Below, piece by piece: positions 1 to 10,951 of a DNA stretch of 64,000 bases. A program made the position numbers and the translations under genes. Within the stretch, counting starts at the first letter, position 1; the number at the start of each line of letters is the position of its first letter. The DNA comes from Jiella pacifica (lineage in GTDB: Bacteria; Pseudomonadota; Alphaproteobacteria; Rhizobiales; Rhizobiaceae), in assembly GCF_010500815.1 (NCBI RefSeq), contig NZ_JAAAMG010000002.1, positions 197,730 to 261,729 of the forward strand, read 5' to 3'. Below the pieces are notes generated by a model that saw only the letters and a program-made list of their open reading frames with translations, ran no database searches and was not told the DNA's origin.

Positions 1-375
1 GTCGGTGTCGCCTCCGTTCCCGGCTCCAGCGGCGGCGCCGACGCCGTCGAGGTTCTGATCTTTCCCAAAGCCATGGCCGGCACTGGCGAGGGCAGCTATC
101 CTTGGGATCTCGAGCCGGATTCCACGATGACGAACGCCACAGTCTCCAACAAGGTCGAGAATGCCGACGGCCGCGAGCTCACCTTGACCTACCCGTCCGG
201 CGAAAAGACCGTGTCGCTGCCGGAGGGCATCCCGATCGTCACCTTTGCCGAAGCGACGAAAGCCGACCTCGAACCCGGCGCCCCGGTCTTCGTGCCGGCG
301 CAGAAGGCATCCGACGGATCGATCTCCACCGCCTTCGTCGTCGTCGGCAACCAGGGCGTCGTCCCGCCGATGTGA
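1..375 (+). CDS. C-terminal part of a conserved hypothetical protein (cut by window edge)
   Basis: The frame is open from base 1 and ends at the TGA at 373-375, so only the last 124 residues are visible. They contain phrases such as MAGTGEGSYPWDL and TMTNATVS, then a beta-rich stretch with a repeated 'TLTYPSGEKTVSLPEG' type pattern, ending in VVPPM. I recall similar proteins as small exported DUF5666-like proteins that are often mislabelled 'metal ABC transporter permease', but there is no membrane segment here. Function is unknown. A signal peptide cannot be judged because the N-terminus is missing. Confidence 0.6.
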   Translation, partial: VGVASVPGSSGGADAVEVLIFPKAMAGTGEGSYPWDLEPDSTMTNATVSNKVENADGRELTLTYPSGEKTVSLPEGIPIVTFAEATKADLEPGAPVFVPAQKASDGSISTAFVVVGNQGVVPPM

Positions 376-408
376 TCGTCTGCGCGATCGGATCGACGCA
401 TTCAGCCG

Positions 409-436
409 GCCGGCCGGGGCTCCGGTCCCGGCCGGC
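409..436 (+). terminator. GC-rich hairpin after the first gene
   Basis: Arms 409-419 and 426-436 can form an 11 bp stem (one G-T pair) with a 6-base loop, 33 bases after the stop of the preceding gene. There is no T-tract after it, so it is only a possible terminator. Confidence 0.35.
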
Positions 437-615
437 GTCATCGCCGCGCGGAGCCTGGCGCCGATCTTCCTGGTTGGCATCGGGAAGCGCTTTCGCCTAT
501 CTGAGGCGAGTTGCCTCAGCCAGCGAACGGGCGCCCCTTGTCTTCGACCGAAACGTTACCGTCTTCGAGCGAAACGATACCGAAGCCCGGCAAGGCTCTC
601 GCCGGCGATAACGCC

Positions 616-1692
616 GTGGTTCTCGGCATCGAGACGAGCTGTGACGAGACCGCCGCCGCCGTGGTCCGGCGTACGCCGGCGGGCGGGGCGGAGATCCTGT
701 CCAACGTCGTCCTGTCGCAGATCGAGGAACACGCGGCCTTCGGCGGCGTCGTGCCGGAGATCGCGGCACGAGCCCATGTCGAAGCCATCGACGGCATCGT
801 GCGCGCCGCGCTGATCGAGGCCGAGGTGACGCTCGCCGACATCGACGCCGTCGCCGCGACGGTCGGGCCCGGCCTCGTCGGCGGGCTGCTCGTCGGGGCG
901 ATGACCGGTAAAGCGATCGCCGCCGCACGGGGTCTGCCCTTCCTCGCGATCAATCATCTCGAGGGCCACGCCCTGTCGCCGCGCCTGTCGGACGGCGTCG
1001 CCTACCCCTATCTGCTGCTGCTGGTTTCCGGCGGCCACAGCCAGATCCTGCTGGTCCGGGCGCTCGACGACTACGAACGCTGGGGCTCGACCATCGACGA
1101 CGCGCTGGGCGAGGCCTTCGACAAGACGGCGAAGCTCCTGTCGCTGCCCCAGCCAGGCGGGCCGAACGTCGAGAAAATGGCGGCCGGAGGCGATCCGAAG
1201 CGCTTCGCCCTGCCCCGGCCGATGAAGGGGGATGCACGGCTCGACTTCTCGTTTTCCGGACTGAAGACGGCAGTCCGCCTCGTCGCCGAGGCCCATGCGC
1301 CGCTTTCCGACGAAGACGTCGCCGATCTCTGCGCCAGCTTTCAGCGCGCCGCGGCCGAGACCGTCGCCGACCGCGTCCGGCGCGCCCTGATCCGCTTCCG
1401 GGAGACCTTTCCGGGCCTCGCCGATCCCGTCCTCGGAGTCGCGGGCGGGGTCGGCGCCAACCAGGCGATCCGGGACGCGCTTCTCACCGAATGCGAGGCC
1501 GCCGGTGCCCGGTTGGTCGCACCGCCGCTGAAGCTCTGCTCGGACAATGGGGCGATGATCGCCTATGCCGGGCTGGAGCGCTTCGAGGCGGGGCTGATCG
1601 ATCGACTGGACGCGCCCGTGCGCTCGCGCTGGCCGCTCGACGAAAAATCCGCGCCGCTCGTCGGCCATGGCAGACGGGGAGCCAAGGCATGA
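616..1692 (+). CDS. tsaD: tRNA N6-adenosine threonylcarbamoyltransferase TsaD
   Basis: TsaD transfers the threonylcarbamoyl group to A37 of ANN-decoding tRNAs, working with TsaB, TsaE and TsaC. The protein starts [17 protein letters not shown], the family N-terminus, and keeps the metal-binding histidines in the [10 protein letters not shown] region, LLVSGGHSQ, and [10 protein letters not shown] with [12 protein letters not shown] near the C-terminus. The start is uncertain. GTG at 616 gives the usual N-terminus, while in-frame TTG codons at 538 and 511 would add up to 35 residues of low-complexity sequence; none has a convincing ribosome site. The stop overlaps the gpsA start by 4 bases (ATGA), so the two genes are probably co-transcribed. 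Confidence 0.93.
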   Translation: MVLGIETSCDETAAAVVRRTPAGGAEILSNVVLSQIEEHAAFGGVVPEIAARAHVEAIDGIVRAALIEAEVTLADIDAVAATVGPGLVGGLLVGAMTGKAIAAARGLPFLAINHLEGHALSPRLSDGVAYPYLLLLVSGGHSQILLVRALDDYERWGSTIDDALGEAFDKTAKLLSLPQPGGPNVEKMAAGGDPKRFALPRPMKGDARLDFSFSGLKTAVRLVAEAHAPLSDEDVADLCASFQRAAAETVADRVRRALIRFRETFPGLADPVLGVAGGVGANQAIRDALLTECEAAGARLVAPPLKLCSDNGAMIAYAGLERFEAGLIDRLDAPVRSRWPLDEKSAPLVGHGRRGAKA

Positions 1693-2669
1693 GCACGATC
1701 GCCGTTCTCGGCGCCGGCGCCTGGGGCACCGCGCTCGCCGCGCTTTATGCCCGGGGCGGCGAAGCGGTGCGCCTGTGGGGCCGCGACGCCGCAACGATCG
1801 CCGCAATCGAGGCGCGCCGCGAGAACCCGCGCTATCTCCCAGGGATCGCCCTGCCGCCTTCGATCCGCCCCACGACCGCCCCCGCCAAAGCATTGGCGGG
1901 GGCGGACCTCGTCCTTCTGGTGGTTCCCGCGCAAAGCCTCGGCGGGCTTGCGGCCGATCTCGCCGAGGACCTCCCGGCGCATGCGACGCTCGTCCTCTGC
2001 GCCAAGGGAATCGAGCGGCGGACCGGCCGGTTCATGTCCGACATCGTCGCCGAGGTCCTGCCCGACCGGCCGGTCGGTATCCTTTCCGGCCCGAGCTTTG
2101 CCAGCGACGTCGCCTGCGGCCTGCCGACGGCTGTGACCGTCGCCGCGAAAGACGGCGAGACCGCCGACGCGCTCGCCCGCGGTCTGTCGACCGAGAGTTT
2201 CCGCTGCTATGCCAGCGACGATCTTCGCGGCGTCGAGGCGGGCGGTGCCTTGAAGAACGTTCTGGCGCTCGCGGCCGGCGTCGTCATCGGCCGGAGCCTC
2301 GGCGCATCGGCCCAGGCGGCGCTGGTGACACGCGGTTTTGTCGAGCTGCGCCGGCTCGGCGAGGCGCTGGGCGGGCGCGCGGAAACGCTGATGGGCCTGT
2401 CCGGCCTCGGCGACCTGATCCTCACCTGCTCCTCGCCGCAGTCGCGCAATTTCGCCTATGGCGCGGCGCTTGGACGGGGCGAGGATCTTTCCGGCCTGAA
2501 GCTCGCCGAGGGTGTCTTCACCGCGGCGATCGCGGCACGACTGGCCCGAGAGAACGGCATCGAGGCGCCGATCGTCGAGACGGTCGCCGAGCTCTTGTCG
2601 GGCGAGCTTTCGGTGGACGAGGCGGCCCAGCGCCTTCTGCAGCGGCCGCTGAAGCGCGAAGTCGGTTGA
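1689..2669 (+). CDS. gpsA: glycerol-3-phosphate dehydrogenase [NAD(P)+]
   Basis: GpsA reduces dihydroxyacetone phosphate to sn-glycerol 3-phosphate for phospholipid synthesis in the cytosol. The 326-residue protein opens with the Rossmann motif [12 protein letters not shown], then has [23 protein letters not shown], the catalytic lysine region [14 protein letters not shown], and the C-terminal [12 protein letters not shown]. The ATG at 1689 overlaps the tsaD stop by 4 bases, a translational-coupling arrangement. Length and motif order are typical of the family. Confidence 0.95.
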   Translation: MSTIAVLGAGAWGTALAALYARGGEAVRLWGRDAATIAAIEARRENPRYLPGIALPPSIRPTTAPAKALAGADLVLLVVPAQSLGGLAADLAEDLPAHATLVLCAKGIERRTGRFMSDIVAEVLPDRPVGILSGPSFASDVACGLPTAVTVAAKDGETADALARGLSTESFRCYASDDLRGVEAGGALKNVLALAAGVVIGRSLGASAQAALVTRGFVELRRLGEALGGRAETLMGLSGLGDLILTCSSPQSRNFAYGAALGRGEDLSGLKLAEGVFTAAIAARLARENGIEAPIVETVAELLSGELSVDEAAQRLLQRPLKREVG

Positions 2670-2763
2670 AAGCCGGACGATCCCGCGATAGCTCCTCGCT
2701 CACCATGCATTCGCCGCCAGTCGCCGCCGCTTGCCGGCGCCGACCAACATTCGGGAAACGTCC

Positions 2764-3054
2764 ATGCTGTTCGCCGTCCTCTGCACCGACAAGCCGGATC
2801 ATCTCCAGGTTCGGCTGGACAATCGTCCAGAGCATCTGAACTTCCTGAACTCGCTGGGTGAGAAGCTGAAATTCGCTGGCCCCTTCCTCGGCGACGACGA
2901 GAAGCCGAATGGCAGCCTCGTCATGATCGATGCGGAGTCGCTCGAGGCTGCCAAGGCCCTCGCCGCCGAGGACCCCTATGCCAAGGCCGGCCTCTTCGAG
3001 AGCGTGACGGTGAAGCGCTGGAACTGGTCGGTCAAGAACCCGGACGCCGCCTGA
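2764..3054 (+). CDS. YciI family protein
   Basis: This small 96-residue protein (MLFAVLCTDKPDH...) has the YciI alpha-beta fold signature: an N-terminal strand, an LGEKLKFAGPFL segment, and a C-terminal AGLFESVTVKRWNW. YciI proteins are ferredoxin-like dimers with a conserved His-Asp pair. Their substrate is unknown, though they are distantly related to muconolactone isomerase-like enzymes. The ATG at 2764 is chosen because the upstream in-frame codons are not family-like. It sits between gpsA and the EVE gene with only 1 base between its stop and the next start, so it is likely in the same transcript. Confidence 0.85.
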   Translation: MLFAVLCTDKPDHLQVRLDNRPEHLNFLNSLGEKLKFAGPFLGDDEKPNGSLVMIDAESLEAAKALAAEDPYAKAGLFESVTVKRWNWSVKNPDAA

Positions 3055-3055
3055 C

Positions 3056-3493
3056 ATGCGCTACTGGCTCTACAAGTCCGAGCCCGCCACGTGGTCCTGG
3101 GAGCAGCAGAAGGCGAAGGGCGAGGCCGGGGAAGAATGGACGGGCGTGCGCAATTATCAGGCCCGCAATTTCATGCGCGAAATGAAGCTCGGCGACCGTG
3201 GTTTCTTCTACCATTCCAACGAGGGCAAGGAGGTCGTCGGCATCGTCGAGGTGGTGAAGGAGATCCACCCTGATTCGTCCGCCGACGATCCCAAATGGGA
3301 GTGCGTCGACATCAAGGCGGTGATGGATGTGCCAGAGCCGGTGACGCTCGACCGGATCAAGGGCGAGCCCGCGCTGAAGAACATGGTGCTGGTCAACAAC
3401 TCCCGGCTGTCGGTTCAACCGGTGGCGGAGGACGAGTTTCGCCATGTCTGCGAAATGGGCGGTGTCGATCCGAAGACGGTCATGAAGAGCTGA
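3056..3493 (+). CDS. EVE domain-containing protein
   Basis: The 145-residue protein begins MRYWLYKSEPATWSWEQQ and contains TGVRNYQARNFMREMKLGDRGFFYHS, the hallmark of EVE (thymocyte nuclear protein 1-like) domains. EVE domains have a PUA-like fold and are thought to bind modified bases in DNA or RNA. Bacterial single-domain members have no settled role. The start is one base after the YciI stop. A hairpin at 3501-3524 closes the transcript. Confidence 0.9.
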   Translation: MRYWLYKSEPATWSWEQQKAKGEAGEEWTGVRNYQARNFMREMKLGDRGFFYHSNEGKEVVGIVEVVKEIHPDSSADDPKWECVDIKAVMDVPEPVTLDRIKGEPALKNMVLVNNSRLSVQPVAEDEFRHVCEMGGVDPKTVMKS

Positions 3494-3500
3494 GGACTTT

Positions 3501-3524
3501 GCCGCCGGGCTTGCGCTCGGCGGC
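3501..3524. terminator. hairpin between convergent genes
   Basis: Arms 3501-3510 and 3515-3524 form a 10 bp GC-rich stem with one G-T pair and a TTGC loop. It lies between the EVE gene (+) and the cysteine-containing small protein gene (-), so it may end transcription from both sides. There is no clear T-tract. Confidence 0.5.
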
Positions 3525-3547
3525 TCTCCCTCCCGCTCATTGCCACA

Positions 3548-3901
3548 TCAGCATTTGCCGAAGGTTTCCGAGACGACGGTGATGCCGGCGATGATGACCG
3601 AGACCTTCACGCCGGTGGGGAGACCCCAGGTCGTGCAGATCGTCAGGCATGCGCTGCCGGCCTCGCCGTTCGGAATGGTCAGCGGGATCGGAATGCAGTG
3701 CGTCCCCAGGCCCAACGGCAGTTCGACGCAGACCTTGTTATCCTGGACTGTGATCGCCACGCACTCGGCGAGCAGGCTTCTCTCGGTGCTGCGGGTGGTC
3801 ATCCCACGCTGCACCAGGGTCTGAACGTCTCCTTCGGCAAAGTCCTGTTTCGCCGCGTCCAGCGCAGCTTGAACCGCCCCCTGATCGAATTGATAGGCCA
3901 T
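3548..3901 (-). CDS. conserved hypothetical protein with six cysteines
   Basis: This 117-residue protein has a strong Shine-Dalgarno (GGGAGGA) before its ATG at 3901. The N-terminal half is helical (AVQAALDAAKQDFAEGDVQ). The C-terminal half is hydrophobic and beta-like, with cysteines at about residues 47, 58, 69, 85, 89 and 117, the last being the C-terminal residue. There is no signal peptide and no recognised catalytic motif. It is transcribed divergently from the DUF3072 gene. The cysteine spacing could suit metal binding or disulfides, but function is unknown. Confidence 0.7.
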   Translation of the reverse strand: MAYQFDQGAVQAALDAAKQDFAEGDVQTLVQRGMTTRSTERSLLAECVAITVQDNKVCVELPLGLGTHCIPIPLTIPNGEAGSACLTICTTWGLPTGVKVSVIIAGITVVSETFGKC

Positions 3902-4091
3902 AGCGTCTCCTCCCTTTATGGTTGCTGAGGAGCAGAACTATACAACCTTTGATAGTTACGTAAAGGCAGATTCGACCGCTACGCGAGTTGCGAGCGAATG
4001 CCGATCTCGACGGTGGTCGACAGGCATGCTTCGGGAACCAAGGAGACACCAGAACATTTGAGGAACGACACATCCGTTCCGGAGACAATCA

Positions 4092-4313
4092 ATGAGCGAC
4101 ATCACCCCGAAGAGCGACGATATCTCGAACACCGAAAAGGACCCGGCCGACTGGACGACGGGCGGCGAGCCGATGACCGGCGCGCAGGCCTCCTACCTGA
4201 AGACGCTGTGCGAAGAGACGGGACACCCGTTCGACGAGAGCCTGACCAAGGCCGACGCGTCGAAACTGATCGACCTGTTGCAGGGCGAGAGCAAGCGCGT
4301 CAGCGACGCTTGA
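4092..4313 (+). CDS. DUF3072 domain-containing protein
   Basis: The 73-residue acidic protein contains the family signature DPADWTTGGEPMTGAQASYL, then KTLCEETG and a lysine/aspartate-rich helix ending SKLIDLLQ. DUF3072 proteins are small, soluble and of unknown function, common in Rhizobiales and actinobacteria. The ATG at 4092 has GGAGA 7 bases upstream. The 190 bases upstream are relatively AT-rich and probably hold the divergent promoters for this gene and the six-cysteine protein. Confidence 0.85.
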   Translation: MSDITPKSDDISNTEKDPADWTTGGEPMTGAQASYLKTLCEETGHPFDESLTKADASKLIDLLQGESKRVSDA

Positions 4314-4401
4314 CGCTGAAAATCCCTTTCGTCCGATAATCGCGTTTCGCCAGCCTCGGCAGCCCGAGGTCGTCGGCGCCGGCGGCTGGCGCGTCGCCGG
4401 C

Positions 4402-5541
4402 TCAGAGATCGATGTCGACCCAGATGAGATGGTGATCGGAGGCGGCGTGTTTCTCCGCGGTCAGTTCGGGGTAGACCTTCCACCGACCGCTGGCGGTCCA
4501 GGCGCCTTTCCGGAAGATCCCACCTCTTGCGATCTTGGCGAAAAGGGCAGGTGACAGAAGGATGTAGTCGATCTTGTCCTTGTCGCGGCCGGTTCCGAAC
4601 GTGCCGATGCCGCGATCGCCGGTATTGGCGTTGAACTCGAAGTCGGTGAACCGTTCGTGGCGCGAGACGTCCGCAAGGTCGGTGTCGGCCAAGAGCGGCG
4701 CCAGCACATCGCTGTCCGGCGTGTCGTTGAGATCGCCGAGAACGACGACGTTTAGCATGCCTTCGCCCTGCAGCCGCCGATAGATTCCCGCCACGGCCTC
4801 GGCCTGTGCCCGGCGTTTGGCCTGCGAGGAAGGATCGTTGCCGCCGAACTTGCTCTTGAAGTGGTTGACGAGAAAGACGATTCGCGCGCCCGACGGCGTC
4901 TGCACGATAAATTCGGGGCAGTCGCGGCTGAACACCCGCTCGCCATTTGCCATCAGGTCGTCGACATGGCTGCGCATCGAGACGATGTCGTAGTCCTGCT
5001 TGGTGCCGATGGCGACGTCGATGCCACGCTGGTCGTTGCCGTCGATCAGCATGACATGGGCATAGGGCGGGGCGAGATCGAACTTCTTGGCCATGAAGTC
5101 CTGGAACATCGTCAGCACCGGTCGGCTTTCCGCCTCGACCACGCCGATGACGTCCGCCGAGACGTCGAAAATCACCCGGCCGGTCAGAACCATCGCCGTT
5201 TCATCGACGGCTTCGGTCTTCAGCTCCACCCAGCCAACCCAATCGCCGCGTCCCTCGGCGACGATCTCCTTCGGCTTCTCCCGATCGCGCGGACGGCGGA
5301 TCAGCTGGCCGCGGATCTGGCGCAACAGGGCGAATTGGCCGTCGTCATCCTTCAACAGATCGAGCGTGGCGAGCAGTTCCAGCATCCGCGCTTTGTCGGC
5401 CGCGGAGTATTCCACTTTCTCGAACAGCTTGGAGATTTCGGCATAGGCGTCAATGACGTCCTGATGGGCGCCTCTCGCGTCGTCGTTGAAGACCTTCGCG
5501 CGGTCGAAGAGATTTTCAACGTTGTAGCTGGCAATGCGCAT
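4402..5541 (-). CDS. endonuclease/exonuclease/phosphatase family protein
   Basis: The 379-residue protein begins MRIASYNVENLFDRAKVF, the EEP-superfamily opening with the metal-binding Asn. It later has FLVNHFKSKFGG, VVVLGDLNDTPDSDVLAPLL (catalytic Asp/Asn pair) and a C-terminal SDHHLIWVDI (catalytic Asp-His). These are the Mg-dependent phosphodiesterase residues shared by DNase I, exonuclease III and inositol phosphatases. The substrate cannot be assigned. Start at 5541 is chosen because the fold begins there; upstream codons encode unrelated sequence. No signal peptide is seen. Confidence 0.85.
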   Translation of the reverse strand: MRIASYNVENLFDRAKVFNDDARGAHQDVIDAYAEISKLFEKVEYSAADKARMLELLATLDLLKDDDGQFALLRQIRGQLIRRPRDREKPKEIVAEGRGDWVGWVELKTEAVDETAMVLTGRVIFDVSADVIGVVEAESRPVLTMFQDFMAKKFDLAPPYAHVMLIDGNDQRGIDVAIGTKQDYDIVSMRSHVDDLMANGERVFSRDCPEFIVQTPSGARIVFLVNHFKSKFGGNDPSSQAKRRAQAEAVAGIYRRLQGEGMLNVVVLGDLNDTPDSDVLAPLLADTDLADVSRHERFTDFEFNANTGDRGIGTFGTGRDKDKIDYILLSPALFAKIARGGIFRKGAWTASGRWKVYPELTAEKHAASDHHLIWVDIDL

Positions 5542-5713
5542 GACGGGCCTCCGAAACACGTCCGGGCAACATAGCGCAAGAATAACAACCTGTGATGACA
5601 CGGGTGCGTGTTCGGCTGCCCCCCGCATTTATTTCCACAAATCGGCCGCCACACGCGCCTTCATTTCAAGGCGACCATGCTTCCTTTCAGAGACACGCCG
5701 CGGCGCGGCCCGC

Positions 5714-6415
5714 TCAGTCCGCCTTCGCCACAGCGCCCTCGGCCGCGTCGCGGATCGCGGCCATGTTCCGCTCGTAGTGCTCCGGCGTGCCGCCTTTGAA
5801 CACCGCCGAGCCAGCGACGAGGGCATTCGCCCCAGCCGCGACCACCAGCGGCGCCGTCTCCGGCGTCACGCCGCCATCGACCTCGATGTCGATCGGCCGG
5901 TCGCCGATCATTGCCTTGACCCGCCGGATCTTGTCCACGACCGAGGGAATGAAAGCCTGGCCGCCGAAACCCGGATTGACGGTCATGAGCAAAACCAGAT
6001 CGAGCCGGTCGAGGACGTATTGGATGACGCTTTCGGGCGTCGACGGGTTGAGCGCGACGCCGGCTCGTCTGCCCGTCGCCTTGATCGCCTGGAGCGAGCG
6101 GTCGAGGTGCGTCGTCGCCTCGGCATGGACGGTGATGATGTCGCAGCCGGCATCGGCGAAGGCCTCGATGTAGGGGTCGCAGGGAGCGATCATCAGATGG
6201 CAGTCGAACACCTTCGCCGACGACGCGCGGATCGCTTTGACGATCGGCGGGCCGAAGGTGATGTTCGGCACGAAATGGCCGTCCATCACGTCCAGATGGA
6301 TCCAGTCCGCACCCATCCGGTCGACCGCGGCGACCTCCTCGCCGAGGCGGGAGAAATCCGACGACAGGATCGATGGGGCGATGACGATCGGGCGTGTCAT
6401 GGGCGGGCGGCTCAT
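5714..6415 (-). CDS. cbbE: ribulose-phosphate 3-epimerase (CbbE)
   Basis: The enzyme interconverts xylulose 5-phosphate and ribulose 5-phosphate, feeding the Calvin cycle with substrate for phosphoribulokinase. The 233-residue TIM-barrel protein has [41 protein letters not shown]-like [15 protein letters not shown] and [14 protein letters not shown], all family signatures with the two metal-binding His and Asp residues. The start at 6415 has GAGGAG 8 bases upstream and overlaps the cbbX stop by 4 bases, so it is the last gene of the cbb operon and translationally coupled. The housekeeping paralogue would be called rpe; the operon context supports cbbE. Confidence 0.94.
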   Translation of the reverse strand: MSRPPMTRPIVIAPSILSSDFSRLGEEVAAVDRMGADWIHLDVMDGHFVPNITFGPPIVKAIRASSAKVFDCHLMIAPCDPYIEAFADAGCDIITVHAEATTHLDRSLQAIKATGRRAGVALNPSTPESVIQYVLDRLDLVLLMTVNPGFGGQAFIPSVVDKIRRVKAMIGDRPIDIEVDGGVTPETAPLVVAAGANALVAGSAVFKGGTPEHYERNMAAIRDAAEGAVAKAD

Positions 6416-7485
6416 GGGTGTCTCTCCTCTTCCCCCAATTCGCGGGGCCCCGTTTCGCGGGCAGCCGTCTCGGGGTGGACGGGTTCGGCGTTGTGTCCGG
6501 GCTTTTGCAGGAACACTCGGCTCGCCGCAATGTCCTCGGCTGCGATCTCCGACAGGGCCGCCGCATCGAGCGGGCCGGCGTCTTGTTCGAACAGCCGGTT
6601 TGCCTGCCTCAGCCGCGCCCGGTCGAGCGCATTGCGGATCGAGCGGGCATTGGCGAAATGCGGCTGGCCGCGCCGTTGCTCGATATAGCTCGCGAGGATC
6701 GTCGCCGCCTCGTCGGTGAGATGATAGTTCTGCCGCTCCAGCATGCCGACGGCGATCCGGTGCAGCTCGTCGTTGGAGTAGTCGGGAAAATCGATGTGGT
6801 GGGCGATGCGCGAGCGAAAGCCCGGGTTCGATTCGAAGAACTTGTCCATCCGGTCGGCATAGCCGGCGAGGATGACGACGAGGTCGTCGCGCTGGTTCTC
6901 CATGACCTGCAGGAGAATCTCGATCGCCTCCTGGCCGTAGTCCCGTTCGTTCTCGGGCCGGTAGAGATAATAGGCCTCGTCGATGAACAGGACCCCGCCC
7001 ATCGCCTTCTTCAGGATGTCCTTGGTCTTCGGCGCGGTGTGGCCGATATACTGGCCGACGAGATCGTCCCGCGTGACCGAGACCAGATGGCCCTTGCGGA
7101 TATAGCCGAGCCGGTGGAGGAGGTTCGCCATCTTCAGGGCGACCGTCGTCTTGCCGGTGCCGGGATTGCCGGTGAAGCTCATGTGCAGCGTCGGCGTCTC
7201 ATGGGCGAGGCCGAGCCGCCGGCGCGCCCGCTCGACCAGCAGCAGCGCCGCCGTCTCGCGGATGCGCTTCTTCACCGGCTTGAGGCCGATTAGCTCGCGG
7301 TCGAGTTCCTCCAGCACGTCGCGGACGCCGGCGTCCTCGTATTCGCGCTTGAGGTCGACGGTGGTGATAGGGGGCTCGGGGGCGGCCGTTTCCGCTGCGT
7401 CCTCAGGCGTGGCTGCGACTGGAGCCGGCTTGGCGGCGGCCCCGTCCGGTTTGCCACCCTTGTTCAACTGGTCGAGGTAGCTCAT
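6412..7485 (-). CDS. cbbX: red-type RuBisCO activase CbbX
   Basis: CbbX is a hexameric AAA+ ATPase that removes inhibitory sugar phosphates from red-type RuBisCO by pulling on the C-terminus of CbbL. The protein has Walker [10 protein letters not shown] (about residues 106-114), the pore loop [11 protein letters not shown], Walker [13 protein letters not shown], and sensor motifs in [15 protein letters not shown] and [11 protein letters not shown]. At 357 residues it is longer than the roughly 310 usual: about 40 extra Ala/Pro-rich residues lie at the N-terminus and a polar tail at the C-terminus. A good ribosome site (GGGAGG) precedes the ATG at 7485. Confidence 0.96.
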   Translation of the reverse strand: MSYLDQLNKGGKPDGAAAKPAPVAATPEDAAETAAPEPPITTVDLKREYEDAGVRDVLEELDRELIGLKPVKKRIRETAALLLVERARRRLGLAHETPTLHMSFTGNPGTGKTTVALKMANLLHRLGYIRKGHLVSVTRDDLVGQYIGHTAPKTKDILKKAMGGVLFIDEAYYLYRPENERDYGQEAIEILLQVMENQRDDLVVILAGYADRMDKFFESNPGFRSRIAHHIDFPDYSNDELHRIAVGMLERQNYHLTDEAATILASYIEQRRGQPHFANARSIRNALDRARLRQANRLFEQDAGPLDAAALSEIAAEDIAASRVFLQKPGHNAEPVHPETAARETGPRELGEEERHP

Positions 7486-7588
7486 CTATGACCTCCCGTT
7501 GGATGAATGCTCGGGAATCGGGAATGACGTCGCGCCCGCGACCACCCCCTCGGCGCCGACGTCAAAGGGACGGGCGAAGGCCTGCCCC

Positions 7589-8011
7589 TCACACCCCGTA
7601 GCGCTCGCCTTCCGGCTTGGCGTCGGCGTAGGGCTCTGTCGTGTAGCGCATGTTGCGGCCGTTGCCCTCCTGGCGGCGGAGGCGATAGCCGGGCTCCTCC
7701 TTCGGCCGGTTGACGATGAAGGAGATCTTCACCGACTCCCAGCCATGGGTGGAATCGAAGGCCGACAGGCGGATGTAGCGGTCGCCGAAAGCCTTGCGGC
7801 AGCTCTGCAGCTCCATCATGACGCCGGCGGCATCGGCGATGTCGAACATCGGGTGGCCCCACATGTCCCAGTAGGTGTTCCGGGGATGCGGATCGTCGGT
7901 GTATTCGAGATTCACCGCCCAGCCGTTGTCGAGGCAGTACTGGATCTGCTTGGTGATCTGCTCGTCGGTGAGATCGGGCAGGAATGAGAACGTTCCTTGT
8001 GTCATGCGCAT
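7589..8011 (-). CDS. cbbS: RuBisCO small subunit, red type
   Basis: The 140-residue protein has TQGTFSFLPDLTDEQITKQI, the red-type small-subunit opening, then NPRNTYWDMWG-like PRNTYWDMWGHPMFD and the C-terminal extension (YRLRRQEGNGRNMRYT...) that forms a beta-hairpin in the central pore of form IC/ID enzymes. It pairs with CbbL in an L8S8 holoenzyme. The start at 8011 has AGAGGAG 8 bases upstream. It follows cbbL after a 97-base gap that holds a long hairpin. Confidence 0.97.
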   Translation of the reverse strand: MRMTQGTFSFLPDLTDEQITKQIQYCLDNGWAVNLEYTDDPHPRNTYWDMWGHPMFDIADAAGVMMELQSCRKAFGDRYIRLSAFDSTHGWESVKISFIVNRPKEEPGYRLRRQEGNGRNMRYTTEPYADAKPEGERYGV

Positions 8012-8048
8012 GGTATTGGCTCCTCTGATGGGTTCAGGCGACGGGACT

Positions 8049-8105
8049 GGCGTGAAGCGGCTGGGGCGGCCCTTGGGAGGAAAAACCCGCCCCAGCCCTC
8101 ACGCC
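8049..8105 (-). promoter_or_regulatory. long intercistronic hairpin between cbbL and cbbS
   Basis: Outer arms 8049-8055 and 8099-8105 (7 bp) and inner arms 8059-8069 and 8087-8097 (11 bp, all Watson-Crick) stack into an 18 bp stem with a small internal loop. The whole structure fits between the cbbL stop and the cbbS ribosome site. Such a structure could protect the cbbL message from 3' decay or tune the L:S ratio. There is no T-tract, so full termination is unlikely. Confidence 0.7.
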
Positions 8106-8110
8106 ACGGC

Positions 8111-9751
<1,641 letters not shown>

Positions 9752-10837
9752 CTATTCGGCGGCGACGGCCGTCATCTCGACCCGAGGATCGAGTTCGCCC
9801 GACTGATAGCGCGCCGCCATCCGGTCGAGCGGCAGCGGCCTGATCTTGCTCGCCTGCCCCGCGCAGCCGAATTGTTCGTAGCGGTCGAGGCAGAGCTTCT
9901 TCAAAGCGTCCATCGCCGGCACCAGGAACTTGCGCGGATCGAACTCCTCCGGCTTCTCCATCGCCACCTTGCGGAACTGCCCGGTCATCGCCATCCGGCA
10001 GTCGGTGTCGATGTTGACCTTGCGCACGCCGTGCTTGATGCCGCGGACGATCTCCTCGACGGGGACGCCATAGGTCTCGCGCATCCTGCCGCCATAGCGA
10101 TTGATGATCTCCTGGAGATCCTCCGGCACCGAGGAGGAGCCGTGCATGACGAGATGGGTGTTCGGCAGCTTCGAATGGATCTCCTCGATGACGTGCATCG
10201 CCAGGATCTCGCCATCGGGCTTGCGGGAAAACTTGTAGGCGCCGTGGGAGGTGCCCATGGCGATCGCCAGGGCGTCGACATGGGTGCGCCGGACGAAGTC
10301 GACGGCCTGGTCGGGGTCGGTGAGAAGCTTGTCGTGATCGAGCTTGCCCTCGAAGCCGACGCCGTCCTCCTTCTCTCCCTCGCCCGTTTCAAGCGAGCCG
10401 AGGACGCCGAGTTCGCCTTCCACCGAGGCGCCGACCCAATGGGCCATGCGGGTGACCCGTTCGGTGATCGCGACGTTGTATTCGTAGGAGGCCGGCGTCT
10501 TCATGTCGGCTTCGAGCGAGCCGTCCATCATCACCGAGGTGAAGCCGTGGCGGATTGCGGTGAGACAGGTCTGCTCGTTGTTGCCATGGTCCTGATGGAT
10601 GCAGACGGGGATCTGCGGGAACATTTCCACCAGCGCGTCCATCATCTTTTCCAGCATGATGTCCTTGGCGTAGGACCGCGCCCCGCGCGAGGCCTGCATG
10701 ATCACCGGCGCGTCGCTCTTGGCGGCCGCCTCCATGATCGCCAGCCCCTGCTCCATGTTGTTGATGTTGAACGCCGGCACGCCATAACCCTGTTCGGCGG
10801 CGTGATCGAGCAACTGCCTCAGCGTGATCTTGGCCAT
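9752..10837 (-). CDS. cbbA: class II fructose-bisphosphate aldolase
   Basis: CbbA condenses dihydroxyacetone phosphate with glyceraldehyde 3-phosphate (and with erythrose 4-phosphate to sedoheptulose bisphosphate) in the Calvin cycle. The 361-residue protein has [22 protein letters not shown] with the zinc-ligand His and catalytic Asp, [22 protein letters not shown], and HGSSSVPED. These are the type found in cbb operons and in Rhizobiales. Start 10837 has AGGAGG upstream. It lies 132 bases after the cbbT gene (in transcription order), a gap with two hairpins. Confidence 0.96.
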   Translation of the reverse strand: MAKITLRQLLDHAAEQGYGVPAFNINNMEQGLAIMEAAAKSDAPVIMQASRGARSYAKDIMLEKMMDALVEMFPQIPVCIHQDHGNNEQTCLTAIRHGFTSVMMDGSLEADMKTPASYEYNVAITERVTRMAHWVGASVEGELGVLGSLETGEGEKEDGVGFEGKLDHDKLLTDPDQAVDFVRRTHVDALAIAMGTSHGAYKFSRKPDGEILAMHVIEEIHSKLPNTHLVMHGSSSVPEDLQEIINRYGGRMRETYGVPVEEIVRGIKHGVRKVNIDTDCRMAMTGQFRKVAMEKPEEFDPRKFLVPAMDALKKLCLDRYEQFGCAGQASKIRPLPLDRMAARYQSGELDPRVEMTAVAAE

Positions 10838-10873
10838 GGGATGCGACCTCCTCTTCGCACACATCTTTCCCGT

Positions 10874-10897
10874 GCGCGGGGAAGCGTTTCCCCGCGC
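10874..10897 (-). terminator. perfect 10 bp hairpin between cbbT and cbbA
   Basis: Arms 10874-10883 and 10888-10897 are perfect reverse complements around a 4-base loop. Together with the hairpin at 10929-10951 it makes the cbbT-cbbA gap strongly structured. It could act as a partial terminator or an mRNA stabiliser. No T-tract follows. Confidence 0.5.
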
Positions 10898-10928
10898 CTG
10901 TCGTCTCCATGCTGTCTTTCGGTATGCC

Positions 10929-10951
10929 GGGCCGGCCTCGTCAGCCGGCCC
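10929..10951 (-). other. second hairpin in the cbbT-cbbA gap
   Basis: Arms 10929-10936 and 10944-10951 form a perfect 8 bp GC stem with a 7-base loop, located 18 bases after the cbbT stop in transcription order. Likely a processing or attenuation structure within the operon. Confidence 0.4.
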
